A stretch of DNA of 64,000 nucleotides, from the NCBI RefSeq assembly GCF_023195775.1, contig NZ_CP096205.1:3431001-3495000 (forward strand). Reading direction: 5' to 3'. A program made the translations under genes and the position numbers. Shown piece after piece: positions 1 to 9,674 of this stretch (the first letter of the stretch is position 1; every line of letters begins with the position of its first letter). The notes under the pieces were generated by a model. The model was not told the origin of the DNA, did not search any database, and saw nothing but the letters and a program-made list of their open reading frames with translations. Source of the stretch: Flavobacterium azooxidireducens. GTDB lineage: Bacteria; Bacteroidota; Bacteroidia; Flavobacteriales; Flavobacteriaceae.

Positions 1-1
1 A

Positions 2-337
2 ATGGTGATTAAAATGATTACCAAAAAGTGGCTAAACACCATTGTTATTTTCGCAAATAATGGGCAAGAAGGCGTTATAGTTTTACAAGAAAATCATTTT
101 GATTTGATTTTGATGGATTTACAAATGCCTGTCATGGATGGTTACGAAGCCACAATTGCAATCAGAAATGGTGCTGCCGGCGACGAGAAAAAAAATATCC
201 CCATTATTGCTTTAACCGCCGATGTAATGGAAACAACAAAAGATAGAGTGATGGAAATCGGTATGAACAAATACATGTCTAAACCCGTAGATAAAGAATT
301 GTTGTATAAAAATATTGCGGAGTTAGTTATGGTTTAA
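2..337 (+). CDS. Response regulator receiver domain, C-terminal part (5' truncated by window)
   Basis: The visible 111 residues are most of a CheY-like receiver domain. The phosphoacceptor Asp is in LMDLQMPVMDGYEA (about residue 39 of the visible part), the conserved Thr in IIALTAD (about 72) and the conserved Lys in MSKPVD (about 94). The protein ends right after the domain. In Bacteroidota this is typical of a hybrid histidine kinase with a C-terminal receiver, although a stand-alone CheY-like regulator is possible. The first beta strand with its acidic pair is missing, so the true start lies upstream of the window and the ATG at 2 is probably internal. The target and signal cannot be told from this fragment. 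Confidence 0.85.
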   Translation: MVIKMITKKWLNTIVIFANNGQEGVIVLQENHFDLILMDLQMPVMDGYEATIAIRNGAAGDEKKNIPIIALTADVMETTKDRVMEIGMNKYMSKPVDKELLYKNIAELVMV

Positions 338-376
338 TCTTTCAATTGTTTAATGCTCAATCTAATAAAAGTAAAA

Positions 377-394
377 CCTCCGATTTCTCGGAGG
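377..394 (-). terminator. Hairpin terminator for the minus-strand gene ending at 450
   Basis: CCTCCG (377-382) and CGGAGG (389-394) form a 6-bp GC-rich stem with a 6-nt loop. On the minus strand the stem is followed by TTTTACTTTT, as expected for an intrinsic terminator of the gene at 450-3683. A near copy lies downstream of the next gene at 3898-3915. Confidence 0.7.
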
Positions 395-409
395 CTTCTC
401 TTTATAAAA

Positions 410-441
410 CTCAGCAACTCAGTTGCTCAGCATCTTAGTTT
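410..441. repeat. Four tandem degenerate octamers (CYYAGNNN) after the stop codon
   Basis: Four consecutive 8-nt units start with CTCAG, CTCAG, CTCAG and CTTAG (410, 418, 426, 434), each followed by three variable bases. They lie between the stop codon of the minus-strand gene and its terminator. The same arrangement with four units occurs at 3931-3962 behind the paralogous gene. Confidence 0.55.
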
Positions 442-449
442 ATATAAAC

Positions 450-3400
450 TTATTGTTTCACCACTCTCACCGTTCTCGTTTCTTCACCTTGTGTTACAAT
501 CATATTGTAAACTCCCGATGGATAACGGTCACCAAATTGGTAGTTAGCAACTTCGCTTGCATTTACTTCTTTTACTTCTAAAAGTCTTCCGGCCATGTCA
601 TATACAGTCAAGCTCACTTTTTCAGTATTGGAAGTTCTTACATCAACAGCAAAACTGTTTGCAAATGGGTTTGGATAAGCCACTGCTTTGAATTCTGTTG
701 GTAAGTTGATCGTTTCTTCAGTTTTAACTAAATTTGATCTTAGACCACCACCTGGCACTAGAATATTACAATCTTTTCCTGGATAAAAATAACCGTAAAT
801 TTCAGCTTCTACTGTTACCGAATAGTTACCACCCGGCGTTAAAGTCTGCAATGCATTAAAGTTACTCAACCTAAAGAATCGTGCTGATGTAGTGTATACT
901 TGGTTATAGCTAACACCATCACTTAACGTGAAACGATATTGTGTTGCTCCCGTTAATGGTGTAGCATAAATTGGTGTGGTCATTGAGGTTGGTGTAATAC
1001 CTTGCTCACCTCCGCAACTTACTATTGTGGCTTCTGGTGCCTCTGGCGTAAATACTGAACATGTTGCTCCGTATAAAGACCAAACTACTTCTCCGTTTAC
1101 GTCTGCTTTTACACGAACGCGTACCTGATATTCCGCTGCATACACATAGTCAATTCCACTTAACTGTGTTATTTTGAAATTGTTTGTGGAACGTTCTATA
1201 GTAGTGGTTTCAACTGATGTGCCTCCTTCAATTCGACTTACTTCAAATTCATACCCTAAGGCTGAAGTTACTGTAATTGCATAGATTCCCGCTTGAAGTG
1301 ATTGCAATTCTTTACCACAAACTGTACTACTTATAGATGTTGTTGGAACCGATGGTGTATTGATTTCACAAGATGTTCCGTAATCTTGCCATTCATTATT
1401 GATTCTAACCATTACACGGATGGAGTAAGCAGTATTGAAACCTGCAATATCCGTTTCACTGATACGAATCATCGCAATTGTTTTTTCTACTTCTCTAACT
1501 GCCGTTGTAGATAAATTGGTTATCTCATAACGGTAACCTGTTACAGTTGCTCCGTTAGGTAAACCTGTAGGAGTATCAGCTAAAATAGAAGAATTAACAT
1601 GTTGCAATGTAGTTCCATTGAAATAGGGGCGGATTTGGGTTAAAACCGGAGGGCAACCATCCGTTAATTCTCCGGCACAATTTTGAAGAATGCCATCATA
1701 ACAAATTTCGGTAGCTCCCGGATAGATAGTGTCATCGGAATCATCACAATCTAAACCTAAAGATGTTTCGGTATATTCAGATGGTAATAATTCTCCATAA
1801 CAAACAGATTCACTACCTCCAACTGTATATCCATCTCCGTCTGCATCAACATAAAACGAACCCGATCTCCAAACTGTTGGATCATTGTCATCACAGTCGC
1901 CACTAATTCCTTCAGTACTTGTCCAGTCTTCACCGGGAGAAGTGGCTGAAATTTGTGTATCTATATAATAACCATCAGTATCTGCATCTAAATACCATGT
2001 GATTGTGGTAGGGACTTCAGTTACAAAACGACCCATGTACACATAACCATTTCCTAAAGGACCTGTAGTTTGTGTCGCCGAAGTATATTCTACTTGATTA
2101 AGTGAAGTGTTTATTGCTCCGGGATAGAGATTCCAAACACTTCCATCATATACAGCAGGTTGAATTGAGGCTACAGTTCCATTTACATCACCCGAAGAAC
2201 TATTGTATTTTGTTGTTAATGAATACTCATAAGTACCTGTGATAGAAGGAGCATAAATACTAAAATATCTCGTTAAATAATTAGAAGCGGAACCAGTGTT
2301 TGCATAGAACCCATCAGTAATTTTAAAACCAATTGTACGTGTAGCAGAATTACTTGTAAAACCTAAGGTTAAAGGTGTATATTCTGTGGTTCCGGTTGTT
2401 TCTCCTAACGGGAAAATTACAGATGAAGTTTCTCCTACAGGATAGTTATAGCATAAAAAGCCAGCATTAGGAGTTACAATCATACTGGTATTATTTAAAG
2501 TGCTATTGCCAAAAGTTGAATTTAATTCGCCAAAAGTTAAGTTACCGCTTCCTACAGCTAAGTGTCCTTTGGTTAACAACAATTGACTAACTGTTATGTT
2601 TTGATTGTTTAAAGTTAACGTACTTCCTGTAGTTGGCATATTAACTTGCAATCGGGTTACAGTTGTGTTATTGAATAAATTATTTGGTAGAGTAAAATTT
2701 CCTGTTGAATTATTGAATATTAGTGTTGCATAAGTTCCGGAAGCATTAATAGTACCGTTTGTTCTTACGATTGGGTTGTTGCCAGTAAATGTTATTTTTG
2801 AAGATACATTATTACCAAAATTTAATATACCATTAGTTAATGTTAATGTCCCATTTATTGAAGGTGATGGGGGTAAAGAGCTTGCAAAAGTAACACCACT
2901 AGAATTATCTATAATTATATTTGAAATTCCGGATGATTTCATTTCATAAAAATAAGCGGTCTGTGCACTATTTCCTTTATATTCTAAGGTTGAACCATTT
3001 TGATATGTTGCATTAAATCCGGATGCTCCGACACGGGTTCCTTGAAATGAAACTTTTCCGTAAATATTTGAAGTTGTAAGACCGGTAACAGAACCGGAAC
3101 CTAAAAAACGTATTTCACCTCCGGCTTCTACATTTATTCTGCTGGGAGGATTGGAGCCAGACCCAAAAATCAACAAGGCTCCACTCTTTACGGTTATTGT
3201 GTTTGATGTGTTTACTAAAGTTCCATTTACCGTAAGTGTAGCACCACTATTAAGAGTTAAATTTGCACCACATGTCAATGTCTGGCTGGAGGCCACAGTT
3301 CCAGTTCCTGTTAAAATAAAAGGCCTACTGAAGTTAAAAGATCTGTTAATAGTAAATGCATTTGTTGTAATGGTTGCACTACCGCTGCTATTCATAGTTA

Positions 3401-3683
3401 TGGCAGCACTACCTTGTGTTGTAAATGATGACAATGTTACACTACTAACACTATTCATATTTATTTCCAATGTTCCTGTTGAGTTGATAATGACATTTCC
3501 ATTGGTTGTAGGCATAACATTACCACTCCAATTCGGACAAAGTGAAGAGCCTGTTCCTGCACAAAACCATGCTCTTGTTCCGCTATTACTCATTGTTTGG
3601 GCAAATGTGCCGTTTGTTGATAACATAGAAACTACCATAGCAATAGCACAAAGCCATTGCTTTCTTAAAATTGTTTTTTTCAT
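450..3683 (-). CDS. Large T9SS-secreted surface protein with beta-rich N-terminus and MopE-type repeats
   Basis: 1077 residues. There is an N-terminal signal peptide (about 1-29, ending TFAQ). Residues ~60-420 are Ser/Thr/Asn/Gly-rich and weakly repetitive, suggesting a parallel beta-helix or similar fibrous fold. Residues ~563-678 carry Asp-rich repeats (DADTDGYY, GDCDDNDPTVW, DADGDGYT, LDCDDSDDTIYPGATEIC) typical of the putative metal-binding MopE family. Next comes a ~300-residue Cys-containing beta-domain region, then a T9SS type A sorting domain (AYPNPF motif, SGVYNM, ending in basic VRVVKQ). It is probably exported and anchored or released by T9SS, possibly as an adhesin. No enzymatic motif was recognised. 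The last ~400 residues match the next gene, with near identity over the last ~180. Confidence 0.8.
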   Translation of the reverse strand: MKKTILRKQWLCAIAMVVSMLSTNGTFAQTMSNSGTRAWFCAGTGSSLCPNWSGNVMPTTNGNVIINSTGTLEINMNSVSSVTLSSFTTQGSAAITMNSSGSATITTNAFTINRSFNFSRPFILTGTGTVASSQTLTCGANLTLNSGATLTVNGTLVNTSNTITVKSGALLIFGSGSNPPSRINVEAGGEIRFLGSGSVTGLTTSNIYGKVSFQGTRVGASGFNATYQNGSTLEYKGNSAQTAYFYEMKSSGISNIIIDNSSGVTFASSLPPSPSINGTLTLTNGILNFGNNVSSKITFTGNNPIVRTNGTINASGTYATLIFNNSTGNFTLPNNLFNNTTVTRLQVNMPTTGSTLTLNNQNITVSQLLLTKGHLAVGSGNLTFGELNSTFGNSTLNNTSMIVTPNAGFLCYNYPVGETSSVIFPLGETTGTTEYTPLTLGFTSNSATRTIGFKITDGFYANTGSASNYLTRYFSIYAPSITGTYEYSLTTKYNSSSGDVNGTVASIQPAVYDGSVWNLYPGAINTSLNQVEYTSATQTTGPLGNGYVYMGRFVTEVPTTITWYLDADTDGYYIDTQISATSPGEDWTSTEGISGDCDDNDPTVWRSGSFYVDADGDGYTVGGSESVCYGELLPSEYTETSLGLDCDDSDDTIYPGATEICYDGILQNCAGELTDGCPPVLTQIRPYFNGTTLQHVNSSILADTPTGLPNGATVTGYRYEITNLSTTAVREVEKTIAMIRISETDIAGFNTAYSIRVMVRINNEWQDYGTSCEINTPSVPTTSISSTVCGKELQSLQAGIYAITVTSALGYEFEVSRIEGGTSVETTTIERSTNNFKITQLSGIDYVYAAEYQVRVRVKADVNGEVVWSLYGATCSVFTPEAPEATIVSCGGEQGITPTSMTTPIYATPLTGATQYRFTLSDGVSYNQVYTTSARFFRLSNFNALQTLTPGGNYSVTVEAEIYGYFYPGKDCNILVPGGGLRSNLVKTEETINLPTEFKAVAYPNPFANSFAVDVRTSNTEKVSLTVYDMAGRLLEVKEVNASEVANYQFGDRYPSGVYNMIVTQGEETRTVRVVKQ

Positions 3684-3762
3684 TTAAAAAATTTGTTATT
3701 TGGAATTTAGTTTTAAAATCATAACAAATTCAGAAAAATTCAATGGTAATTTTGAGGTAGTG

Positions 3763-3770
3763 CAAACATA
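3763..3770 (-). promoter_or_regulatory. Candidate -7 box for the gene starting at 3683
   Basis: The minus strand reads TATGTTTG, matching the Bacteroidota -7 consensus TAnnTTTG, about 80 bases upstream of the start codon. No convincing TTG lies 17-21 bases further upstream, so the call rests on the -7 box alone. Confidence 0.4.
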
Positions 3771-3897
3771 TACAAATACATTAATTATTTAAATACGATT
3801 AGTGTTAAAACTTAGTGATAAATAAATAATATTACATAATATCTTTTGTCTTTTTTAGTCATTACTTGCATATATTAAACATATAGCAATAAAAAAA

Positions 3898-3915
3898 CCT
3901 CCAATTTCTCGGAGG
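3898..3915 (-). terminator. Hairpin terminator for the minus-strand gene ending at 3970
   Basis: CCTCC (3898-3902) and GGAGG (3911-3915) form a short GC stem. On the minus strand it is followed by seven T residues. It is nearly the same sequence as the terminator at 377-394, so the duplicated gene ends include their terminators. Confidence 0.7.
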
Positions 3916-3930
3916 TTTCTATCTAATTAG

Positions 3931-3962
3931 CTTAGCACCCTAGAACCTTAGTTCCTCAGTAA
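3931..3962. repeat. Four tandem degenerate octamers (CYYAGNNN), second copy
   Basis: Units begin CTTAG, CCTAG, CTTAG and CTCAG at 3931, 3939, 3947 and 3955, with three variable bases each. The position relative to stop codon and terminator is as in the set at 410-441. The variable bases differ between the sets, so the 8-nt period seems more conserved than the exact sequence. Confidence 0.55.
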
Positions 3963-3969
3963 CTTTGTC

Positions 3970-6900
3970 TTATTGTTTCACCACTCTCACAGTTCTCGTT
4001 TCTTCACCTTGTGTTACAATCATATTGTAAACTCCCGATGGATAACGGTCACCAAATTGGTAGTTAGCAACTTCGCTTGCATTTACTTCTTTTACTTCTA
4101 AAAGTCTTCCTGCCATGTTATACACAGTCAAGCTCACTTTTTCAGTGTTGGAAGTTCTTACATCAACAGCAAAACTGTTTACAAATGGGTTTGGATAAGC
4201 CACTGCTTTGAAATCAGTTGGTAAGTTGATCGTTTCTTCAGTTTTAACTAAATTTGATCTTAGACCACCACCTGGCACTAGAATATTACAATCTTTTCCT
4301 GGATAGAAATAACCGTAAATCTCAGCTTCTACTGTTACCGAATAGTTACCTCCCGGCGTTAAAGTCTGCAATGCATTAAAGTTACTCAACCTAAAGAATC
4401 GTCCTGATGTAGTGTATACTTGGTTATAGCTAACACCATCACTTAACGTGAAACGATATTGTGTTGCTCCCGTTAATGGTGTAGCATAAATTGGTGTGTT
4501 TAGTGCGGCTGGTGCAATACCTTCTTCACCTCCACAACCATCTATTGCTGCCTCTGGGGCCTCTGGTGTATATACAGAACATACTGCTCCGTAATTAGAC
4601 CAAACCTCTACTCCATTTACATTTGCTTTTACTCGAACACGAACTTGATATTCCGAAGCATAAACATACTGAATTCCACTTAACAAGGTTAATTTGAAAT
4701 TGTTTACCGAGCGTTCGATTGTAGTTGTTTCAACAGCTACTCCGCCTTCCATACGACTCACTTCAAATTCATATCCTGTGGACGAAACTACTGTAGTAGC
4801 GTAGATAGCAGATTGTAATGATGGTAAAACTTGACCACAAACTGTACTCACTGCCGTAGTTGGAATTGCTGGAGTAAGTATAGTACAAGCTGTTCCATAA
4901 TCTTGCCATTCGTTATTAATTCTAACCATTACACGGATGGAATAAGCAGTATTGAAACCTGCCATATCTGTTTCATTGATACGAATCATCGCAATTGTTT
5001 TTTCTACTTCTCTAACTGCCGTTGTAGATAAATTGGTTATCTCATAACGGTAACCTGTTATAGTTGCTCCTACAGGCAATCCTGTTGGTGTATCTGCCAA
5101 GATAGAAGAATTAACAAATTGCAATGTGGTTCCACAGAAATAAGGGCGAATTTGGGTTAGAACAACCGGACATCCGTCATTTAAATCACCGTTACAGTTT
5201 TGAAGAATGCCGTCATAACAGATTTCTGTGGCTCCTGGGTAAATAGTGTTAGCGTTGTCATTACAATCGCCACCTACTGCTACGTAGCCATCCGGTTGAG
5301 TACATGCTTGCTCTGTATCTTCATCATTACCAAAACCATCTCCATCTGCATCTGCATACCAAATCGTAAGAGGTAAAGTTGTCGCGGCTATTGTATTTGA
5401 ATTATTAGATACAGAAGTAGCATCAGAAGAACGCACTCTGTAATAATAATCAGTTTCTGTATCTAAACCTGTAATTCCAAGTGATAAACCATTAATTGTT
5501 ACATCTTCATAATTTTCTACAAAACTTGGTGTAAATGTATTTTGATCGCCGGTTACAGTAATGTTATCCAAACCAATTCCTCTTGAAGAGATAGCATTAG
5601 GTGTTTCAAATTTCAAACGAACTTGAGAACCTAAATAAGCATCTAAACTATAAGGTGCTGCAGGATTTAAGCTTGAACCCGCCGCTGTTGTAGTTCCTAA
5701 GGAAGACCAATTTGCTCCATTATCGGTTGAAATAGAAATAACAACTTGATTACTATTTCCGGTTACACCTCCAAAAGTTCTGATTGAGAAATTCAATTGA
5801 ACTCCTGTATAGGAAGAAATATTAAATGCAGCTGTAATTATCTGAGAAGTATTACTAACCATTGACAAAGCACCGGAAGAAACAGTAACATTTGTTTCAG
5901 ACCAACCTGGTAAACCTAAAACACCTGTGTTAGATAACAAGGTTTGATTCGGATTTACGCTAATTGAACCAAAGTTTGGAAATGTACTCACATCTAATTG
6001 ATAAGATGAAGCTCCTTCCACAGCCTCCCAATTGGCTGTAAAACTATTACATGTATTATCCGTTGCATCAATTGCATTTGGTTCAGCAATAGCTAATGTT
6101 GTAAAAGTACCTTGAGAAGTATAAACCGATACATCATCAGCATCTCTTGCAAAGGCTTTGTAATAGTAGGTTGTTCCGGTTGATAATCCAGTAGTACTTA
6201 CAGAAAACGCACCAGTTTCAAATGAATCTGAAGTTTCAGACACTTTCGTTCCTTCACCATTTGCAAAACCGTTGGTAGTGCTGTAATAAATACCTCTTTC
6301 AATAACTTCACTACAGCCAACAGCAGTAATATCTCCACCTGCAACAGCTTGATTAGAACCAATCATGGAACTAGTTGGCGACGAAATTGAAGATGGTAAA
6401 GTAATTCCTGAGGCAGTTACAGCTTGAAATGCTGAAGGTGCTCCTGGACTAGAAACTTCAATTGAATCGCTATAATTTGCTACAGTGGAAGGAACAAACT
6501 TTACAAAAATTGTTTTAGAAATTAAATCTCCACCGGCATGCATAAAATCTAATGTAGTACTATAAACACCATTTACAGTTTCGGCATATTCAAAACCATC
6601 CACTGCAGCTATTGTTATATTTCCTGATTTTAAATTACTTCCGGAAACTTCAAAAGATTCGATTTGACTTTCTTGATTAACGCATACATCTTCAAATAAT
6701 AAATCACCAGAAACTTCAAGTGTTTCTATAAGAGCGTTTATAGCCATATCTAACGTTGTTAAAGTCGTATTAGAATCTAACGTTGAAGCATTAATTGTAA
6801 TTGAAAAATTCGTTACATCAACATCAAAATCTTCATCATTATAAGAGAAACTTACTTCCGCTTCAGTAGAGTTTATCCATGTAATTTGATTTAAAGTAAG

Positions 6901-8538
6901 TCCGGAAGGAGCATTATTTAAAGCAAAATCTGCAACATTTAGTGTATTTGAGTTGAATGTATCGTTCACTAATGTTAAAGAAATAACATCAGTATTCAAA
7001 CTATTTTCGGTTAAAACACCGGTTGCTATAACAGAAGGAGCATCTTGCGAAAGAATTGGGCCGGTCCAGTTTCCAAAAATTTCATCACCCGGTGTTGAAC
7101 CGCTTGATGCCGCTGGAATTACTCCAAATCGGATATACTTAGCTAAATCGGCAGCATCTAACGTATAAGCTGTTGCATTTGCATCTAAAATGGCTTCGCT
7201 ATTTGTTCCTAATTCATCATCAGCACGATACCATTGGTAGGAGGAAAGACCTTCCAGATCATTATCAACATCGTTAAATGAATAGGTTGCTGAAACTTCT
7301 TCGGATACATTCAAAATTCCGCTTACAATTACCGATGAGGCAATAGGTCTTGAATTTACCAACTGCCAATCGCTGAAAGATTCAGATCCTTGAACTTCAT
7401 TGATATCTGTTGGAACAACTCCAAATCGCAAATATTTTCCTTCATCGGCTAATTGAATTAGGTAAGATAATGAAGTTGCACCTAAAATAGCCGACTGATT
7501 TAGACCAAAACTATCATCTGCAACATACCATTGATATTCAGAATCACCTTCTACATCGCCAGGAAACTCTGAATATTCATAAGATCCTTCTAACGTTTCG
7601 CCAATATTTAAAATTCCGCTAAAACTTGCAGTAATAGGAGAGGCGAGTGTAGCTTGACTATTTGGATTATTAGTTGCTGTTGATAAAAAGTAATCGGTAC
7701 TTGTGCCCGAGCCATTGTATTCATAAACTCTAACCCAGTAGGTAGTAAAAGGATCTAAATTTGATAAATTTACTGTTGAAGCAGAACCATTGTAAACACA
7801 AAAATAACCCGAAGTTCCTAATTGAGTTCCGGTTGGTGCTCCATTATTCCAATTGTTGTTAGCGGTAAATTCATCACCATCTGTAGGGTCTTCAATTGTT
7901 CCTTGAGTACCTTCTTTTACAAAAACTACTCTATTTGAACCGTTTCCATTTGTCCAATTTATAGAAAGAGAATTAGATGAAACATTTTCAAAAGAAATAT
8001 TAGTAGCTTGAGTTGTAGGTTCTACGATTGGGTTGAACTGGGTTACATCAAAACCACTTAAATTAACATTTCCACTAAAAGTGAATCGTATAAATGTGTT
8101 ATTTGGTATGGAAATATTTGAGATTATTAATGTTCCACAAACACTACTGCTGTTAATCGTTGATGAAGAAGTAACTCCTGTAAGTACTGTATATGGACCG
8201 GCAAGAGTTGTTGAAGTTTCTATTGATGATAAACTCCTTGCAGTACCACTACTTGTTCCATGAACAACAATGTTATTGGTTGCAGAACTGTTTAACTTTA
8301 AAATTACAGAATTTAATTGACTTCTGTGAGTAGCACCAGAGCAAATTCCTCCTGTACCAACACTTCCAAAATTAGTAGTACCATTTGCGTCACGATATAT
8401 AATATCTGTGGAAGGAGAAAATACATATTGAGGATTACCGTTAATAGTTGAACTAGTTATTCTATTAACAGTTACTTGTGCATAGGAAAAAATCCCTATC
8501 CAAAGGAGCACGAAGCTAAATAATATTTTTTTTTTCAT
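3970..8538 (-). CDS. Giant T9SS-secreted surface protein with FnIII, Ig-like and MopE modules
   Basis: 1522 residues. A signal peptide (about 1-21, ending SYAQ) is followed by a beta domain with lamin-tail or jelly-roll character. A fibronectin type III domain (~175-295) precedes two tandem ~100-residue Ig-like repeats containing YQWY-ADDE-LG and KYLRFGV motifs (~300-495). Further cadherin/FnIII-like modules follow, with one jelly-roll segment (~880-1010) holding an LDNITVTG motif. A MopE-type Asp-rich segment (~1058-1124) leads into the same C-terminal module and T9SS sorting domain as the preceding paralogue. The mosaic of binding modules without catalytic motifs suggests an adhesin or carbohydrate-binding surface protein. 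The gene downstream in transcription (450-3683) is its paralogue. Confidence 0.82.
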   Translation of the reverse strand: MKKKILFSFVLLWIGIFSYAQVTVNRITSSTINGNPQYVFSPSTDIIYRDANGTTNFGSVGTGGICSGATHRSQLNSVILKLNSSATNNIVVHGTSSGTARSLSSIETSTTLAGPYTVLTGVTSSSTINSSSVCGTLIISNISIPNNTFIRFTFSGNVNLSGFDVTQFNPIVEPTTQATNISFENVSSNSLSINWTNGNGSNRVVFVKEGTQGTIEDPTDGDEFTANNNWNNGAPTGTQLGTSGYFCVYNGSASTVNLSNLDPFTTYWVRVYEYNGSGTSTDYFLSTATNNPNSQATLASPITASFSGILNIGETLEGSYEYSEFPGDVEGDSEYQWYVADDSFGLNQSAILGATSLSYLIQLADEGKYLRFGVVPTDINEVQGSESFSDWQLVNSRPIASSVIVSGILNVSEEVSATYSFNDVDNDLEGLSSYQWYRADDELGTNSEAILDANATAYTLDAADLAKYIRFGVIPAASSGSTPGDEIFGNWTGPILSQDAPSVIATGVLTENSLNTDVISLTLVNDTFNSNTLNVADFALNNAPSGLTLNQITWINSTEAEVSFSYNDEDFDVDVTNFSITINASTLDSNTTLTTLDMAINALIETLEVSGDLLFEDVCVNQESQIESFEVSGSNLKSGNITIAAVDGFEYAETVNGVYSTTLDFMHAGGDLISKTIFVKFVPSTVANYSDSIEVSSPGAPSAFQAVTASGITLPSSISSPTSSMIGSNQAVAGGDITAVGCSEVIERGIYYSTTNGFANGEGTKVSETSDSFETGAFSVSTTGLSTGTTYYYKAFARDADDVSVYTSQGTFTTLAIAEPNAIDATDNTCNSFTANWEAVEGASSYQLDVSTFPNFGSISVNPNQTLLSNTGVLGLPGWSETNVTVSSGALSMVSNTSQIITAAFNISSYTGVQLNFSIRTFGGVTGNSNQVVISISTDNGANWSSLGTTTAAGSSLNPAAPYSLDAYLGSQVRLKFETPNAISSRGIGLDNITVTGDQNTFTPSFVENYEDVTINGLSLGITGLDTETDYYYRVRSSDATSVSNNSNTIAATTLPLTIWYADADGDGFGNDEDTEQACTQPDGYVAVGGDCNDNANTIYPGATEICYDGILQNCNGDLNDGCPVVLTQIRPYFCGTTLQFVNSSILADTPTGLPVGATITGYRYEITNLSTTAVREVEKTIAMIRINETDMAGFNTAYSIRVMVRINNEWQDYGTACTILTPAIPTTAVSTVCGQVLPSLQSAIYATTVVSSTGYEFEVSRMEGGVAVETTTIERSVNNFKLTLLSGIQYVYASEYQVRVRVKANVNGVEVWSNYGAVCSVYTPEAPEAAIDGCGGEEGIAPAALNTPIYATPLTGATQYRFTLSDGVSYNQVYTTSGRFFRLSNFNALQTLTPGGNYSVTVEAEIYGYFYPGKDCNILVPGGGLRSNLVKTEETINLPTDFKAVAYPNPFVNSFAVDVRTSNTEKVSLTVYNMAGRLLEVKEVNASEVANYQFGDRYPSGVYNMIVTQGEETRTVRVVKQ

Positions 8539-8650
8539 AATATAAAGGTTTTTGTTGTTTAGTAAGTGTAATGAAGGATTAGTGAATAAAAAAAAGTTGT
8601 ATTAAACTTTTAATTATTACTAAACTCTATTTGATATTTTATCTAATTAA

Positions 8651-9481
8651 TTAGGGATTGATGATTTCAATATCATCGATTCTGAATTCTACGGCAGATC
8701 CTGATCCTCTGGTAAATCTAAGACTTTGTATAGTGTTGGGTACATCTACTGCTAAAACTCTTTGATGCCAAGTATTTGAACCAGCAGTAGTTGGTAAATC
8801 TGTCACAGAAACATCAACCCATATAGTTCCGTTGTAATAACTAATTGATAATTCTGAACCATTTGATGCTGTAGTACTTTTATAAATAAGCAATTGTAAT
8901 GTTAGAGGACCGGAATGAGCAGTTAAATCAATTCCATCAATAATGAAACCTCTATTAGCACTTGCCTGTAGAAATAAATAACCAGATCCGGACGCAGAAG
9001 GAAAAACCGATGAAGATATAGGAGCTACATTTCTTATTTGTGGTTGTGTGGAACCCGTGTGAGTATAAGTACAAATGTCATCTTCATCAAAGCCACTTGC
9101 AGCATAATGAGCAGAAATATTTGTATTTGATGTAACGTTCCCCATAGATTCAAAAAAAACAGGACCGGTAACAGGCGGAATTCCAAAGCAGGTAATATTC
9201 TCCCATGTTAATGTTGAACCATTATAAAGTTGCAAACACCGTAAACCACCGGGATAGGAAGTATAAACAATTAATCCGTCTTGTGCAGCAGTTACAGGAA
9301 TTAAGTTTCTTTGGGCTAATGTCACTCTTGGCGGCATAAAACCACCATAATTTGTACCACCTAAATGACTATTCAAATCCAAAACAGATGATGCATTTGG
9401 AGTTGTTGTGTTGATACCCACTTGTGCATTAGAGAAAATAGCACAACTTAAAAAGAACAATAAAATTAATTTTTTTTTCAT
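8651..9481 (-). CDS. Secreted protein with flavobacterial VGINTTTPN leader motif and C-terminal jelly-roll-like domain
   Basis: 276 residues. The signal peptide is about 1-19 (ending SNAQ). It is followed by VGINTTTPNASSVLDL and a GGFMPPRVTLAQRN stretch, a common opening of flavobacterial surface proteins of unknown function. Residues ~100-276 look like a beta-sandwich ending in VEFRIDDIEIINP, similar to the jelly-roll segment of the neighbour at 3970-8538. There is no T9SS sorting domain and no catalytic motif. It lies 112 bp upstream of the giant surface protein on the same strand, so co-transcription is possible. The exact role is unknown. Confidence 0.65.
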   Translation of the reverse strand: MKKKLILLFFLSCAIFSNAQVGINTTTPNASSVLDLNSHLGGTNYGGFMPPRVTLAQRNLIPVTAAQDGLIVYTSYPGGLRCLQLYNGSTLTWENITCFGIPPVTGPVFFESMGNVTSNTNISAHYAASGFDEDDICTYTHTGSTQPQIRNVAPISSSVFPSASGSGYLFLQASANRGFIIDGIDLTAHSGPLTLQLLIYKSTTASNGSELSISYYNGTIWVDVSVTDLPTTAGSNTWHQRVLAVDVPNTIQSLRFTRGSGSAVEFRIDDIEIINP

Positions 9482-9598
9482 GTCTTATCATATTAGAATT
9501 AGATAACCATAAAAGTGCTTTCTCGTCTGTGTAGTATGGATAGATTAGGGGGCCAATCTGTTTGATATATTGAACTTTTGTCTATTTCAATTCTAACT

Positions 9599-9638
9599 GA
9601 ACATAAACCGCCTAAAGTAGTATTTAGACGGTCTGTTC
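9599..9638. other. Imperfect inverted repeat in the 9482-9674 gap
   Basis: GAACA (9599-9603) pairs with TGTTC (9634-9638), and ACCGCCTAAA (9607-9616) pairs with TTTAGACGGT (9623-9632) with one mismatch. It could end transcription of the pectate lyase gene on the minus strand, but no T-run follows, so it may instead be an RNA processing structure or a relic repeat. Confidence 0.4.
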
Positions 9639-9674
9639 AATAGAAATAATATGAAAAAACAATCGCTTTTAAAC

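Noticed and set aside
3151..3687. 178-codon plus-strand ORF opposite the first surface protein gene
   Set aside because: It is antisense to a long gene with a signal peptide and T9SS domain, and its product is a low-complexity Val/Pro/Leu sequence caused by the repetitive complementary codons.
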